A stretch of 64,000 bases of DNA from CALKHT01 sp964511575 (GCA_964511575.1 CAZEFM010000008.1:1-64000); one strand, 5' to 3'; positions 9,281-18,737 are shown, counted from the stretch's first letter. Made by a program: numbers and translations. The notes: generated from the letters alone by a model not told the origin.

Positions 9281-10045
9281 ATGAAGAAATGGCGGTCTGG
9301 GATTGTAATGTTGTGCGGCGTGGCGACGCTGGGATTCGGCGTGGCCAGCGCCGAGGCGGTCACCAACGCCAGCTTCGAGCAGGGCAAGAAGAAAAAGATG
9401 CCCGAATGGGAGCGCATCGGACAAGCCGTCGCCCGAGGCAACTTCGGCGCGGCGCAGGCGACCGATGGCAAGCGGCAGGCGCTGCTGATGACCAATCAGA
9501 CGGAAAGGGTGAAGCCCAAGAAGCGGGCCGCCAGCCTCGATCAGCTCGAAGCCTTTGTCGGAGCGACCCTTGGCCCCGATGCGTTTGACGGCAGCGCAAT
9601 TCAGCAGACGTTCACCGTCGACGAGGATTCGCAGATCTCCTTCGACTGGGCGTTCGGGCAGCACATCAAGGGGAACGGCGGCAACGACATCGCGTTTGTG
9701 GTGCTTGATGGGGATGTGACGATTCTGGGCGATCTGGACTCGCTGGACCTGACCAATCGGCACAAGAAGTTCCTGCTGAGCGAGTATCAGTCGTTCACCC
9801 TGCCGGATGTGCTGGCTGCGGGTGAGCACACGCTGTCGATCGGCATCGTGAACATCGGCACAGGCACCGGCCGCACGGCGCTGTTCCTGGACAATCTGAT
9901 TCTGTCGGCCGTGGGCGGTGGGGTCGGAAGTGGTGGCTCGGCGGTGAACCCCGAACCGCTGACCGCGGGACTGACACTGATGGGTGTGAGCGCGATGGCG
10001 ATGGCGGTGCGACGCCGTCGGCACGTCGACGAACCCGAAGCGTAA
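9281..10045 (+). CDS. PEP-CTERM sorting domain protein
   Basis: Exported protein of 254 residues. It has a signal peptide (MKKWRSGIVMLCGVATLGFG then ASAEA) and a C-terminal PEP-CTERM signal: NPEPLTAGLTLMGV, a hydrophobic helix and the basic end VRRRRHVDEPEA. The middle reads as a beta-sandwich of the secreted type (TNASFEQG, FDWAFGQ, LFLDNLIL), comparable to carbohydrate-binding-like DUF642/PEP-CTERM proteins. A strong GGAGG precedes the ATG. It is the first gene divergent from the exosortase, its likely processing enzyme. The ligand is unknown. Confidence 0.85.
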   Translation: MKKWRSGIVMLCGVATLGFGVASAEAVTNASFEQGKKKKMPEWERIGQAVARGNFGAAQATDGKRQALLMTNQTERVKPKKRAASLDQLEAFVGATLGPDAFDGSAIQQTFTVDEDSQISFDWAFGQHIKGNGGNDIAFVVLDGDVTILGDLDSLDLTNRHKKFLLSEYQSFTLPDVLAAGEHTLSIGIVNIGTGTGRTALFLDNLILSAVGGGVGSGGSAVNPEPLTAGLTLMGVSAMAMAVRRRRHVDEPEA

Positions 10046-10160
10046 TCGAGCGGCACGATGCCCGATACACGTCGCCGTGGGCCTGACCGGTCCGCGGCGA
10101 TATTCATTGGCCCGACACGCGGACGAGGCCTTTCCATTTCGCCCGGTGTGGCTGGCCCGC

Positions 10161-10847
10161 TCAGCGTCGTCGGCGGCGGAGCACCACCATCAGCCCGGCA
10201 CCACCGAGGATCGCCGCAGAGGTCGGTTCGGGTACGGGGACGAAGATGAGCTCATCGAGTTCGAGGTTGCCGCTCTGGTTGATGATGCGGAACGAGCCGA
10301 TGGTCACGTCACTGTCCGCGATGCCGCCGACGAAGCGATCAATGTTGAAGTTGGGGGAGGCGGCGTCGACCTGATCGTTGAAGGCGAACAGGAGCGTCCC
10401 GGTCGCGTTGGGGCCGGCGTAGAACTCGATGCGGTCCTTGTCGGGCGAGGTGTTGACGATGCCCACCGCGATGACGGGGGTGGTGAAGGTGTAGACCTGG
10501 GGGGAGTCGTGGTTTGTCGCGAAGCCGGGGTTGCCGTAGAGGTTGCCGCCGTACAGGGTGCTGCTGATGCGGATGGCGTTCATCGTGACGCCGTAGGAGG
10601 CGTATTCATTGGTGATGAGAAGGTTGTTGCTCAGCAGGCCGTCGGGGGCGGTGTCGAAGTTGACGCGGATGGCCTGGGTGCCGAGCGTGGGGCCGAAAAA
10701 GAGCGTCGGGTCAACGGTCGGTGGGGTGGTGAAGTAGGTGGTGTTGCTGCTGCCGACATCGGTGGGCGTCAGCTCGATCGGGGTGATCTGGCTGAATGCG
10801 ACGGTCGGTGCCGCCATCAGTGCCGCGACGACACAGGCTGCTTTCAT
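10161..10847 (-). CDS. PEP-CTERM sorting domain protein
   Basis: Exported protein of 228 residues. The signal peptide is MKAACVVAALMAAPTVAFSQ. The C-terminus is a textbook PEP-CTERM tail, VPEPTSAAILGGAGLMVVL followed by RRRRR. The body contains segments typical of a secreted beta-rich domain (LLITNEYASYGVTM, DRIEFYAGPNATGTLL, FRIINQSGNLELDELIF). A GGGAGGA ribosome binding site precedes the ATG. It converges with the PEP-CTERM gene at 9281. The role is unknown, but it is expected to be an exosortase substrate displayed at the surface. Confidence 0.85.
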   Translation of the reverse strand: MKAACVVAALMAAPTVAFSQITPIELTPTDVGSSNTTYFTTPPTVDPTLFFGPTLGTQAIRVNFDTAPDGLLSNNLLITNEYASYGVTMNAIRISSTLYGGNLYGNPGFATNHDSPQVYTFTTPVIAVGIVNTSPDKDRIEFYAGPNATGTLLFAFNDQVDAASPNFNIDRFVGGIADSDVTIGSFRIINQSGNLELDELIFVPVPEPTSAAILGGAGLMVVLRRRRR

Positions 10848-11052
10848 AAATCCTCCCTCATGTGGACATGGGCTCGAAAAGCGAACCGATTCGGGTCAGT
10901 GTACCGAGCGGCAACCGGAAAGCAAGGGAGTTTTAAAGCACCCAGAACCCTTGCGATCGGGCCCGCCACCTCTCTGTTACCATTGACAGGTCCCCGATCG
11001 GCTGTGCCGCCACGGATGCCCCGCGCGTGAAGCGAGGCGGTGTCCGCGTCGT

Positions 11053-11069
11053 TGAAAAATATTTTTTCA
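11053..11069. promoter_or_regulatory. AT-rich palindrome upstream of the sigma factor gene
   Basis: A perfect inverted repeat with 7-base arms, TGAAAAA and TTTTTCA, around a 3-base centre. It stands out in GC-rich DNA and lies 54 bases upstream of the sigma factor ATG. The left arm includes TTGAAA, which could act as a -35 element, but no convincing -10 follows at the right spacing. It is a candidate operator or promoter element for cassette 1. Confidence 0.45.
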
Positions 11070-11123
11070 CATACCGGCTAAGTCTGAACGCCTCCACGTC
11101 ATGCATAGGGCGGTGGAGGGCTC

Positions 11124-11684
11124 ATGGAGTTGAACTTGACGCGTCATCGAAGAACCCGACAGGCGTCCGACGAGGTGCAGCGACTGTTCCTGCGCCACTC
11201 CGCGGCCGTTCGCGGGTTCATCTACACGCTGCTGCCCATCAACGACTACGCCGACGATCTGCTGCAGGAGGTGTTCATCACCGCCATGGAAAAGGCGGCG
11301 GATTACGAGCACGGCACGAACTTTCATGCGTGGGTCTGCACGATCGCGCGGTTCAAGATTCTCGAGTTCCGCCGGGCGCAGGCGCGGTTGCGGCTGCTGT
11401 CGCCGGACGCGATGGAGGCACTTGCCGACGATGTGCCCCGGGCTTCGGAGGCGGAGCGGGACAACGTGCGGCTGCTTCAGCGGTGCATGGAGAAGCTCGC
11501 GCCGGCGGCTCGGGAGGTGCTGGAGCTGCGATACCGCGATGCGAAAACGCCCGCGCAGATCGCCGCCATCCGCAGCAACACGCCGTTGTCCGTGAACGTC
11601 GCGCTGTCGCGCGCCCGGTCGTTCCTGCGGCGGTGCATGGATCAACAACTGCTACAGGAGTCGCAGCCACGTGTCGCACGATGA
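11124..11684 (+). CDS. ECF-type RNA polymerase sigma factor (Rhodopirellula/Verrucomicrobium group)
   Basis: A 186-residue sigma-70-like factor with region 2 (residues 18-90: FLRHSAAVRGFIYTLL, DYADDLLQEVFITAM, FHAWVCTIARFKILEFRR) and region 4 (residues about 115-170, LAPAAREVLELRYRD then a helix-turn-helix). Both regions are short, as in ECF factors. A GGTGGAGGG precedes the ATG. The stop overlaps the FecR-like gene by 14 bases, the usual arrangement for this group in Planctomycetes and Verrucomicrobia. It probably directs the downstream PEP-CTERM, prepilin-like and sialidase genes. Its exact targets are inferred. Confidence 0.9.
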   Translation: MELNLTRHRRTRQASDEVQRLFLRHSAAVRGFIYTLLPINDYADDLLQEVFITAMEKAADYEHGTNFHAWVCTIARFKILEFRRAQARLRLLSPDAMEALADDVPRASEAERDNVRLLQRCMEKLAPAAREVLELRYRDAKTPAQIAAIRSNTPLSVNVALSRARSFLRRCMDQQLLQESQPRVAR

Positions 11685-13431
11685 CGCCGAAAGGTTGATT
11701 CACGCCTATCTCGACCGCTCGATCAGCGATGAGGAGCTGGAGCGGTTGAACGCGGCGGTGCTCACCCGGCCGGAGGTGCGCGAACTGTTCTGGCGGTTGG
11801 CGGAGGTGGACCAGACGCTGTACACCGCCTACAGCGCGCTGGAATCGCAGGAGGCGGGCCCGGCACTGCTCGAAGAACTGGGCGACCTGGAAGACGCGGC
11901 GGATACGGCACTCGTGACGGTGGAGCCCCGCCGGCGCAGACGGCGTCGATCGGTGGCGCGTGTGGATCTGTCCAGGCAGCCGATGGCATCCGATCGACCG
12001 CAGGAGCTATTCAGTCTGGCGGGGTTGCGCGTATACCGCGTGGCATCACGCGGTGAGTCGCGGCGATCGTGGCGGGCGGTGGGCATCCTGGCGGCGGCGG
12101 CGGCGCTGGTGCTGGTGGCGCTGGGCATCCATCGCATCGCCGTGCCCCCCGCGCCCGAGCAAACACCGCCACCGCAATGGACGGAAACCCCCGACGATGG
12201 CGCGCCCGCCTCGGCGGTGGTCGCATCCGTGATGGGCACCATCGATGTCGATGCGGCCGAGTTGCAGCCGGGGGCGGCACTGCTCACCGGCGAAATCATT
12301 CACCTGCCGCGCGGCTTGATGCAGATCAGCATGGCACGTGGCGCGCAGGTGCTCCTGCACGGGCCGTGCGAGGTCACGCTGATCGATGACAACGCGCTGA
12401 AGCTGCATCACGGCAGACTTTCCGCCAACGTGCCGCATCAGGCCAAGCGCTTTGCCGTTGAAACGCCCACCACGACGGTGATCGATCTGGGGACGGAGTT
12501 CGGCGTGGATGTCGCCTCCGCGCGGCGCACGGAGTTTCACGTCTTCGACGGCAGCATCGAGGTCGAGACCAAGGTGGGTGGCCGACGATTCGCCTTCGAT
12601 CGCGACAAGGGCGGCATGGTGGACGACACCGGTCGCCTCGATCGCCAGTCCAACCCGGTTGCCGCGGCACGGTACTGGCGCTCCATGCCCACGGAGGAGC
12701 AGTACCGTCTGGTGACGGATTCGACCTTGGCGCTGTGGCGGTTCGACACGCTGCATGAGCAACTGGGGCCCGACGCCGAGGTGCCCGACCTGGGGCGCAG
12801 CGGCATGCATCTGCGTCTGACATCAGGAACGCTCCAACCCGTGCCGGCGCGCTACGGCGTACCCGCCGGCGTGCGATTCATCGGACGATCCGTCGAGTTG
12901 CGCAACGACGATCCGCAGCGGCTGCTGCAGTTCGGCCGCGACGACAGCTTCACGCTCGAAGCCTACGTTCGCATCAGCCCGAACAACCCCAACGCGACAC
13001 TGGTGAGCCGCGATGTGGCGCCGAATCGGCCGAGCTGGTGGTGGCGTGTGGAGGATGGACTGGCGCGATTCATGATCGGCGATGGTGTGGAGGAGCCGTT
13101 CGTCTCCGGCCGGCGGCCGGTGAACGATGGGCGGTGGCATCACCTCGCCGCGGTGCGCGATGCGGCACGCGGCGAGTTGCGGCTGTACATCAACGGTGAA
13201 CTCGATGGCGTCGTCTCCGACACCACGCGCGGCGACCTTTACAGCGTCAATCCCCTGCAGGTGGGACGATTCAACGGGCTGCGAAGCGATACCTATTACG
13301 CGTTTCAGTTCCACAGCGATTTGGCGCTGGTCCGTATCAGCAGGGGGGCGCTCGAACCGAACGCGTTTGCGGAAAAACGATTCCTCATGCGTGATGATCC
13401 GGCCATCTGGCATGAGGAGTTCGATCGTTGA
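11671..13431 (+). CDS. FecR-domain membrane protein with C-terminal LamG domain
   Basis: A 586-residue single-pass membrane protein. Residues 1-120 are cytoplasmic and begin with an anti-sigma-like helical segment (DAERLIHAYLDRSISDEELE). A transmembrane helix follows at about 132-152 (GILAAAAALVLVALGI). A FecR domain occupies residues 180-310 (GEIIHLPRGLMQISMARGA, VIDLGTEFGVDV). A LamG/concanavalin-A-like domain occupies about 390-570 (DDSFTLEAYVRIS, RWHHLAAVRD, LYINGELDGVV). The GTG start lies inside the sigma gene, so the pair is translationally coupled. It probably senses an external glycan through LamG and controls the sigma factor through its N-terminus. That signalling role is inference. 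Confidence 0.88.
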   Translation: MSHDDAERLIHAYLDRSISDEELERLNAAVLTRPEVRELFWRLAEVDQTLYTAYSALESQEAGPALLEELGDLEDAADTALVTVEPRRRRRRRSVARVDLSRQPMASDRPQELFSLAGLRVYRVASRGESRRSWRAVGILAAAAALVLVALGIHRIAVPPAPEQTPPPQWTETPDDGAPASAVVASVMGTIDVDAAELQPGAALLTGEIIHLPRGLMQISMARGAQVLLHGPCEVTLIDDNALKLHHGRLSANVPHQAKRFAVETPTTTVIDLGTEFGVDVASARRTEFHVFDGSIEVETKVGGRRFAFDRDKGGMVDDTGRLDRQSNPVAAARYWRSMPTEEQYRLVTDSTLALWRFDTLHEQLGPDAEVPDLGRSGMHLRLTSGTLQPVPARYGVPAGVRFIGRSVELRNDDPQRLLQFGRDDSFTLEAYVRISPNNPNATLVSRDVAPNRPSWWWRVEDGLARFMIGDGVEEPFVSGRRPVNDGRWHHLAAVRDAARGELRLYINGELDGVVSDTTRGDLYSVNPLQVGRFNGLRSDTYYAFQFHSDLALVRISRGALEPNAFAEKRFLMRDDPAIWHEEFDR

Positions 13432-13536
13432 AACCGCTGATTGGGAGATTGGTACACGCGTACCCGCGCGATCGTATGCAGGTGCCGCGAATGGTTGAAC
13501 GAGTAACGCTCAATTTCTATTGAAGGAGGTTGACCA

Positions 13537-14334
13537 ATGGGACGTCATCATCACCTGTTTCTGGGCGCGGCGATTGGGGCGGCGGCATTCACGCTCGGTG
13601 CGACGACTGCGAAAGGCGTTGTGTACGAATCATTCGACTACGCACCGGGCACGCTGGGCAACCAGGGCGGATGGGGGCTCTATAACAACGATGCGCCGAG
13701 CAATGCCGAGGTCGTGGAAGGCGGTCTGACCTTTGGCAGCTACGCCACGCAGGGCAATAAGTTGAAGCTCGTCAACGAGGGACTCTGGCTGGAAACCGGC
13801 GACATCGACTGGGGCAGCGACAGCGTCACCTACATCAGCTTCCTCGCCAACGTGACCGGCACCCATCTGGCAGGAGGCCAACGGTTCATGAACGTGGGTC
13901 TGTCGAATGGGGATGGCGTCCAAGGGCGCGGCTGGACGGGGTTCTACAGTAATGGGCGCGTGGGGGTCGACAATCTCTTTCCGAACAACAGCTTTTCGCC
14001 CGAGGGTGTTTACACGGCGGGAACGACCGCATTCTTCGTGTTAAAGGTCATCACCACGGCGGTGGGTGACGGCGACGGTATTGAATTGAGCTACTACGCC
14101 ACGCCCGAGGCGCTCGCCAATGGAACACCCGATGCTGTGCAGTCGGCGTTCACAGGTCGCGACGGTATCACCGACCACATCGAGTTCCGCATCGGTACGA
14201 ACGTCGACGTTGCCTATATCGACGAGGTCCGCGTGGGCAGCAGCCTGGCGGAGGTGATGCTGCCTGTGCCCGAGCCGGCCTCGCTCGCGCTGATGGGAAT
14301 CGGGGGATTGCTCGTGCTGCGACGACGGCGCTGA
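13537..14334 (+). CDS. PEP-CTERM protein with secreted beta-sandwich domain
   Basis: Exported protein of 265 residues, signal peptide within residues 1-29 (LFLGAAIGAAAFTLGATTA). The body starts with the motif YESFDYAPGTLGNQGGWG and ends with IDEVRVGSSLAEV. This is a module common in planctomycete PEP-CTERM proteins and probably lectin-like. The tail is VPEPASLALMGIGGLLVL plus RRRR. GAAGGAGG provides a strong ribosome binding site. The same module is fused to the sialidase encoded at 60089-62032. It follows the FecR-LamG gene by about 100 bases and precedes a prepilin-like gene. Confidence 0.87.
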   Translation: MGRHHHLFLGAAIGAAAFTLGATTAKGVVYESFDYAPGTLGNQGGWGLYNNDAPSNAEVVEGGLTFGSYATQGNKLKLVNEGLWLETGDIDWGSDSVTYISFLANVTGTHLAGGQRFMNVGLSNGDGVQGRGWTGFYSNGRVGVDNLFPNNSFSPEGVYTAGTTAFFVLKVITTAVGDGDGIELSYYATPEALANGTPDAVQSAFTGRDGITDHIEFRIGTNVDVAYIDEVRVGSSLAEVMLPVPEPASLALMGIGGLLVLRRRR

Positions 14335-14400
14335 GCGCAACACGGTTTCGGCGGAACCAACGTTTCGCCGGGCCTTTCATCCTTTGCGAAGGGAAACGTC

Positions 14401-15129
14401 ATGCATGCGGTCCAACGGCGTCATACCGCGGCGTTCACGCTGATCGAGTTGCTTGTGGTCATTTCCATCATCGCGCTGTTGATCGCGTTGCTGTTGCCCG
14501 CGCTGGGCAGTGCCCGTAACCGCGCGGTGCAGCTCCAATGCCTTAACCAACTGCGACAGATCGGCACCGCCATGGTCGCGTACACCAACGATCACGACGG
14601 CCTGTACCCACCCAAGCAGTTGAAAGGCAGCAACAGCGTCTTCAACTGGGTGGGACAGAAGGGCGACTCGGGCCAGTATCTCAACGTGGGGGCGGATGTG
14701 CGTTACCTCAACCAGTACCTCGCCGCGTCGGGGTTGGGCCCTGATTCGCCGATGCTCACGGCACGATGCCCCAACGACACGGCGTACAGCGGCGCGACCG
14801 CCTTCATGCGCGTCGGCTCGTCGTACAGCTCCAGCCATCACGCCAATTACAACGATCTGAGCACCCGTCCCGACAACACGGGTTCGATCCGCGTGACCGA
14901 GGTGCTCAACCCCGGGCGGCTCGTCGCCGGTGGCGAGCACGGCGCGCACGCCAACGCGTGGAGCGAACCGGTCAACCCGGCGTTTCCCGCGGGCGCCCTG
15001 CGATACTGGCACGGTGATCCAAACTTCTTCAATGTCGTGTTCGCGGATGGTCATGCGGGTTATCTGGAAATCCGCCTGGGCGCGCTCAACGACGATGCGT
15101 ATCTGTTTCACGAAGCGGATCGCGAGTAA
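14401..15129 (+). CDS. prepilin-like secreted protein (type IV pilin N-terminus, FADGHA C-terminus)
   Basis: 242 residues. The N-terminus HTAAFTLIELLVVISIIALL is a type IV prepilin/pseudopilin signal with a long hydrophobic helix, normally cut by PilD-type peptidase. The soluble part has SSYSSSHHANY near residue 140 and ends with the conserved FADGHAGYLEI. A His lies 11 residues before the DG pair. The well-known family has nine, so this is a variant. Such proteins are abundant in Planctomycetes and their function is not known; they may be surface pseudopilins. It sits 66 bases after the PEP-CTERM gene and 32 bases before a sialidase. Confidence 0.85.
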   Translation: MHAVQRRHTAAFTLIELLVVISIIALLIALLLPALGSARNRAVQLQCLNQLRQIGTAMVAYTNDHDGLYPPKQLKGSNSVFNWVGQKGDSGQYLNVGADVRYLNQYLAASGLGPDSPMLTARCPNDTAYSGATAFMRVGSSYSSSHHANYNDLSTRPDNTGSIRVTEVLNPGRLVAGGEHGAHANAWSEPVNPAFPAGALRYWHGDPNFFNVVFADGHAGYLEIRLGALNDDAYLFHEADRE

Positions 15130-15161
15130 GGTAGTTCGTAGTTCATGACAGGAGTGAATCG

Positions 15162-16808
15162 ATGCGCATGATCTTGTTGGCGGCGGTGGTGGCCATGGGA
15201 AGCAGTCTTTCCGCGGCTGGGGCGGCGGAGCAGGTGTTTGTCGAGGCGGGCAAGGCGGTGGCAATTGATGAGTCCGGCGGTGGGTGGCAGACGCAGAAGG
15301 AAGCGCTCGTGGGCACGGGCGTGGGCAAGATCCTCTATGCGGACGCTGCGCTGGGGGAGGGCGATGTCACCGTCACCGTGCGATTGTCGCTCGATGAATT
15401 GAACGCCTCGGCGGCATCGTTCGTCTTCGGTGACAACCATTTCGGCTTCGATGGACGCACGGGGCAGATGTTCGTGGAAGGGCCGATCTTCGGCGGAGGA
15501 ACGCAGTACGTTGCGCGAAGCGAACGTCATCTGCAGCCCGGCCGACCGTTCACCTTCCGCTTCGTTCGACAGGGGCAGACGCTGCTCTTTGAGATTGACG
15601 GCCAGGTCGTGCGCACCGCGACGATCGAGGCGAGTCACCGTGCGGACCTTACGGATGTGGATTTCGGCCTGCGGCCGTGGCGTTCGCAAATGCGTGTGTA
15701 CGACTTCCGCGCCGAAGGTGATCTTCGCAAGCGATCCGCGGTTGATCTGCCGCAGATCGATCTTTTCAAGGGTGGGACAGACGGGTATCACACCTACCGC
15801 ATTCCCGCACTCATCACGACGCCGGGCGGCACGTTGCTCGCCTTTGCCGAGGGCCGTGTGAAGCATGGCGGCGACAGCGGCGACATCGACATGCTCGTGA
15901 AACGATCCACCGATGGCGGGCAAACGTGGAGCGAACAGCAAATTGTCTGGGACGACGGCCCCAACACGTGCGGCAACCCGTGCCCGGTGATCGATCAGGA
16001 AACCGGGACGATTTATCTGCTCATGACGCACAACCTCGGTACGGACCATGAGGGCCACATCATCGAGAAGACATCGCGCGGCACACGCACGGTGTGGGTT
16101 GCGGTGAGCACGGACGATGGTGTCACGTGGTCGACGCCGAAGGAGATCACCCGTACGACGAAGGATCCGGACTGGGGCTGGTACGCCACGGGGCCGGGCG
16201 TTGGCGTGCAGAAACAGCACGGACCGCACAAGGGACGGCTGGTCATCCCCGCCAACCACAGCTACTCCGATGCCGGCGAATTTGCGCGGCGATCGACCTA
16301 CGGCTATGGCGCGCACGTGATCTACAGCGACGACGGCGAGACATGGCACCACAGCGAACCCATTCACCCCAACATGAACGAAAGCCAGCTCGTCGAGTTG
16401 AGCGACGGCCGACTGATGATGAACATGCGATCGTACTTCGGCGACAACCGGCGACGCAGCGCCATCAGCAGTGATGGCGGGGCGACATGGAGCGAGTTGC
16501 GGATTGAGGATGAGTTGCTCGAGCCGGTCTGTCAGGCGAGCATCATTCGGCTCGACCGTGAAGGCGGCAAGCCCTGGTTCCTCTTCGCCAACCCCGCAAG
16601 CACGCGGCGAACCAACATGACCGTTCGGTTGAGCAAGGACGATGCCGCCACCTGGCCGATCGCCCGACGCATTTACGGTGGCGGCAGCGCGTACTCGTGC
16701 CTCGCCGTGCTGCCCGATGGCGATATCGGCCTGTTGTATGAAGCGGATAACTATCGACGCATCGTGTTCACGCGATTCAGCATCGACTGGCTCGAGGGCA
16801 AGGAGTAG
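15162..16808 (+). CDS. secreted sialidase (exo-alpha-sialidase, BNR/Asp-box type)
   Basis: Predicted to cleave terminal sialic acid from glycans outside the cytoplasm. The signal peptide is MRMILLAAVVAMGSSLSAAG. Residues 24-190 form a LamG-like lectin domain. The catalytic six-bladed propeller starts with HTYRIPALIT (Arg of the RIP motif) and has Asp boxes STDGGQTW, STDDGVTW, SDDGETW and SSDGGATW. The further catalytic signatures ESQLVELSDGRLMMNMRS and AYSCLAVLPDGDIGLLYE are present (Glu, Arg and Tyr of GH33-type enzymes). The ribosome binding site is AGGAG. It is the last gene of cassette 1 and has no PEP-CTERM tail, unlike the enzyme at 60089-62032. Confidence 0.92.
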   Translation: MRMILLAAVVAMGSSLSAAGAAEQVFVEAGKAVAIDESGGGWQTQKEALVGTGVGKILYADAALGEGDVTVTVRLSLDELNASAASFVFGDNHFGFDGRTGQMFVEGPIFGGGTQYVARSERHLQPGRPFTFRFVRQGQTLLFEIDGQVVRTATIEASHRADLTDVDFGLRPWRSQMRVYDFRAEGDLRKRSAVDLPQIDLFKGGTDGYHTYRIPALITTPGGTLLAFAEGRVKHGGDSGDIDMLVKRSTDGGQTWSEQQIVWDDGPNTCGNPCPVIDQETGTIYLLMTHNLGTDHEGHIIEKTSRGTRTVWVAVSTDDGVTWSTPKEITRTTKDPDWGWYATGPGVGVQKQHGPHKGRLVIPANHSYSDAGEFARRSTYGYGAHVIYSDDGETWHHSEPIHPNMNESQLVELSDGRLMMNMRSYFGDNRRRSAISSDGGATWSELRIEDELLEPVCQASIIRLDREGGKPWFLFANPASTRRTNMTVRLSKDDAATWPIARRIYGGGSAYSCLAVLPDGDIGLLYEADNYRRIVFTRFSIDWLEGKE

Positions 16809-16826
16809 CGCGCAACGTCGGCTGCG

Positions 16827-18737
16827 TCACGGTGACACGGCGATGCCGGGCGGCTGCGGAGCGATGCCCAGATCGACCGCCATCGGCGCGGTGACGGTGA
16901 TGCGCGTGCCCCTGCCCGGGGCGCTGTCGATGTGGAGGCTGCCATCGATCGCTTCCAGACGCTCACGCACGCTGCGCAGGCCGAAGTGCTTGTGGTCGGG
17001 CTTGGCGGTGGTGGATGCATCGAAACCGACGCCGCGATCCTCGACAACGATCTGAATGTTGGCGTTGTCCTTGCATGACCGCACGCAGGCATCGGATGTG
17101 TTGGCGTGCTTGAGCACGTTGAACAGCAGTTCACGCACGATCTCGAAGAGCTGCAATCGTATGGTGCCGGCGAGCGGTTCGGCCGTTTCATCGAGTTGCA
17201 GCGCGATGTGCAGGTGGTACTTCTCCTCCATTGCCTGGGCGAGCCATCGCAGGCCGGGCACGAGTCCCTGATCGAGGATGGGCGGCGACAGTTCGAACGT
17301 GAGTGTGCGGGACGCGGTGATCGCCTTGCCGAGCAACGCTTCCGCATCGCGGATGATCTGTGCCTGCGGCGCTTCGCCGAGCTGATGTGCCGCCAGCGCG
17401 GTTTTCATTTTCGCGGCGACGAGCAGTTGCTGCAGGTGATCGTGCAGCAGTTGCGCCAGTCGTCGACGTTCGCGACGCTCGGTCTGAACGAGTTCGGCGT
17501 TGAGGATGCGCAGTTGCGAAGCGCGTCGCTCCGCCATCGCGGTGCGTTCGGCGACGCGCTGCTCCAGCGTGGCGGCGAGCGCCTGGAGCCTGCGCTCGGT
17601 ATCCTTGCGCGCGGTGATGTCGGTGATGGCGGCGACGTGCCCCCATAGTTCGCCATCCGTCCCGTGCAGCGGCGCAAGCGCCACCCAAACGTCAAAGCGC
17701 GTGCCATCCTTGCGCTGGAACTTGAACTCGTAACCCTCCTCCGAGATGTAGCCGTTCACCGTGTCCCTGAACCGCGCGAGAATGGTATCGACCTCCTCCG
17801 GCGGCCACCAGGGGTAGGGCGGCGTCACGCCAACCACTTCCTCGGTCGTCCAGCCCACCAGGTTGCAGAACGCGGGGTTGGTGTACGACACCGTGCCCGT
17901 CAGATCGACCGCGAGGATGCCGCTGGACAGCGACGCTTCAATCGCCCGGCGAAAGGCGGTTTCGGTGTTGAGCGTGCGTACGGCGCGCTCGCGATCGGTC
18001 ACATCGAACGCCAACCCGCCGATCAGCATGATCCGCCCATCGGCGTCGAGGATGGGGAACTTGCTCATCAGCAGGTGTCGCGTTTCGCCGAACTGCTCGA
18101 CATGGAACAGGCCCTGCTGCGCCTCGCCGGTGGTCAGGACCTTTTCGTCGAACGCTTCGAGCTGGCGGGCTTCTTCGGGGGAAAGCCGGCCGCCGATGCT
18201 TTCGCTGTCGGTGTCGCCATCGGCGCGCGGCAGCAGCGTTCGCGCGGTATGGTTGGCGTAGATGCAGCGACCTTCGAGGTTCCTGATCCACGCAGCGCCC
18301 GTGAGGTGTTCCATGAAACCGGAGAACCGCGCTTCACTGCGGCGCAGTTCGTTCTGCGTGGCGATCGCCTGTTGTTTCTGTTCGAGTTCACGCCGTCGCA
18401 GTCGTTTGAGCGATTCGGTGACCACGCCGATCGCCACCGCCAGCACGAGGTAGGTGGTCAGGTCGATCCAATAGTGCGGCGAAAGCGCCAACTCGTAGCG
18501 TGGTTCGATCCAGAAGTACGCGACGAGAATGCCGCTGACGATGGCTGAAAGAATGGAAGGACCAAGCCCGCCGAACACCGCGCTGGCGAGCACCGCCAAG
18601 GCGAAAAGGGTTGAGCCTGAACGGTCGAGCAGCACCGGATCGAGCGCAAAGCGGACGAGGACGGCGAGGGCGGTGAACACCAGCGCCATGCCATAGCGCC
18701 GCGCCATCGCGACCACGCGAACGAGCGTTTCGTCCAT
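16827..18737 (-). CDS. membrane PAS-domain sensor histidine kinase, orphan
   Basis: About 636 residues from the chosen start. Four transmembrane helices at the N-terminus (residues 10-110) resemble the DUF4118/KdpD sensor region. Two PAS domains follow (near 135-255 and 265-390; FSGFMEHLTGAAWIRN, ILAVDLTGTVSYTNPAF, then ITDITARK). The phosphoacceptor is His432 in LLHDHLQQLLV, of the HisKA_3 type typical of NarL/LuxR-linked kinases. The ATPase domain has the N box FEIVRELLFNVLKHA and the G box VEDRGVGFD, then FGLRSVRERL. The start at 18737 gives the first hydrophobic helix directly; an in-frame start at 18848 is possible. No response regulator is adjacent, so its partner is elsewhere. Confidence 0.9.
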   Translation of the reverse strand: MDETLVRVVAMARRYGMALVFTALAVLVRFALDPVLLDRSGSTLFALAVLASAVFGGLGPSILSAIVSGILVAYFWIEPRYELALSPHYWIDLTTYLVLAVAIGVVTESLKRLRRRELEQKQQAIATQNELRRSEARFSGFMEHLTGAAWIRNLEGRCIYANHTARTLLPRADGDTDSESIGGRLSPEEARQLEAFDEKVLTTGEAQQGLFHVEQFGETRHLLMSKFPILDADGRIMLIGGLAFDVTDRERAVRTLNTETAFRRAIEASLSSGILAVDLTGTVSYTNPAFCNLVGWTTEEVVGVTPPYPWWPPEEVDTILARFRDTVNGYISEEGYEFKFQRKDGTRFDVWVALAPLHGTDGELWGHVAAITDITARKDTERRLQALAATLEQRVAERTAMAERRASQLRILNAELVQTERRERRRLAQLLHDHLQQLLVAAKMKTALAAHQLGEAPQAQIIRDAEALLGKAITASRTLTFELSPPILDQGLVPGLRWLAQAMEEKYHLHIALQLDETAEPLAGTIRLQLFEIVRELLFNVLKHANTSDACVRSCKDNANIQIVVEDRGVGFDASTTAKPDHKHFGLRSVRERLEAIDGSLHIDSAPGRGTRITVTAPMAVDLGIAPQPPGIAVSP

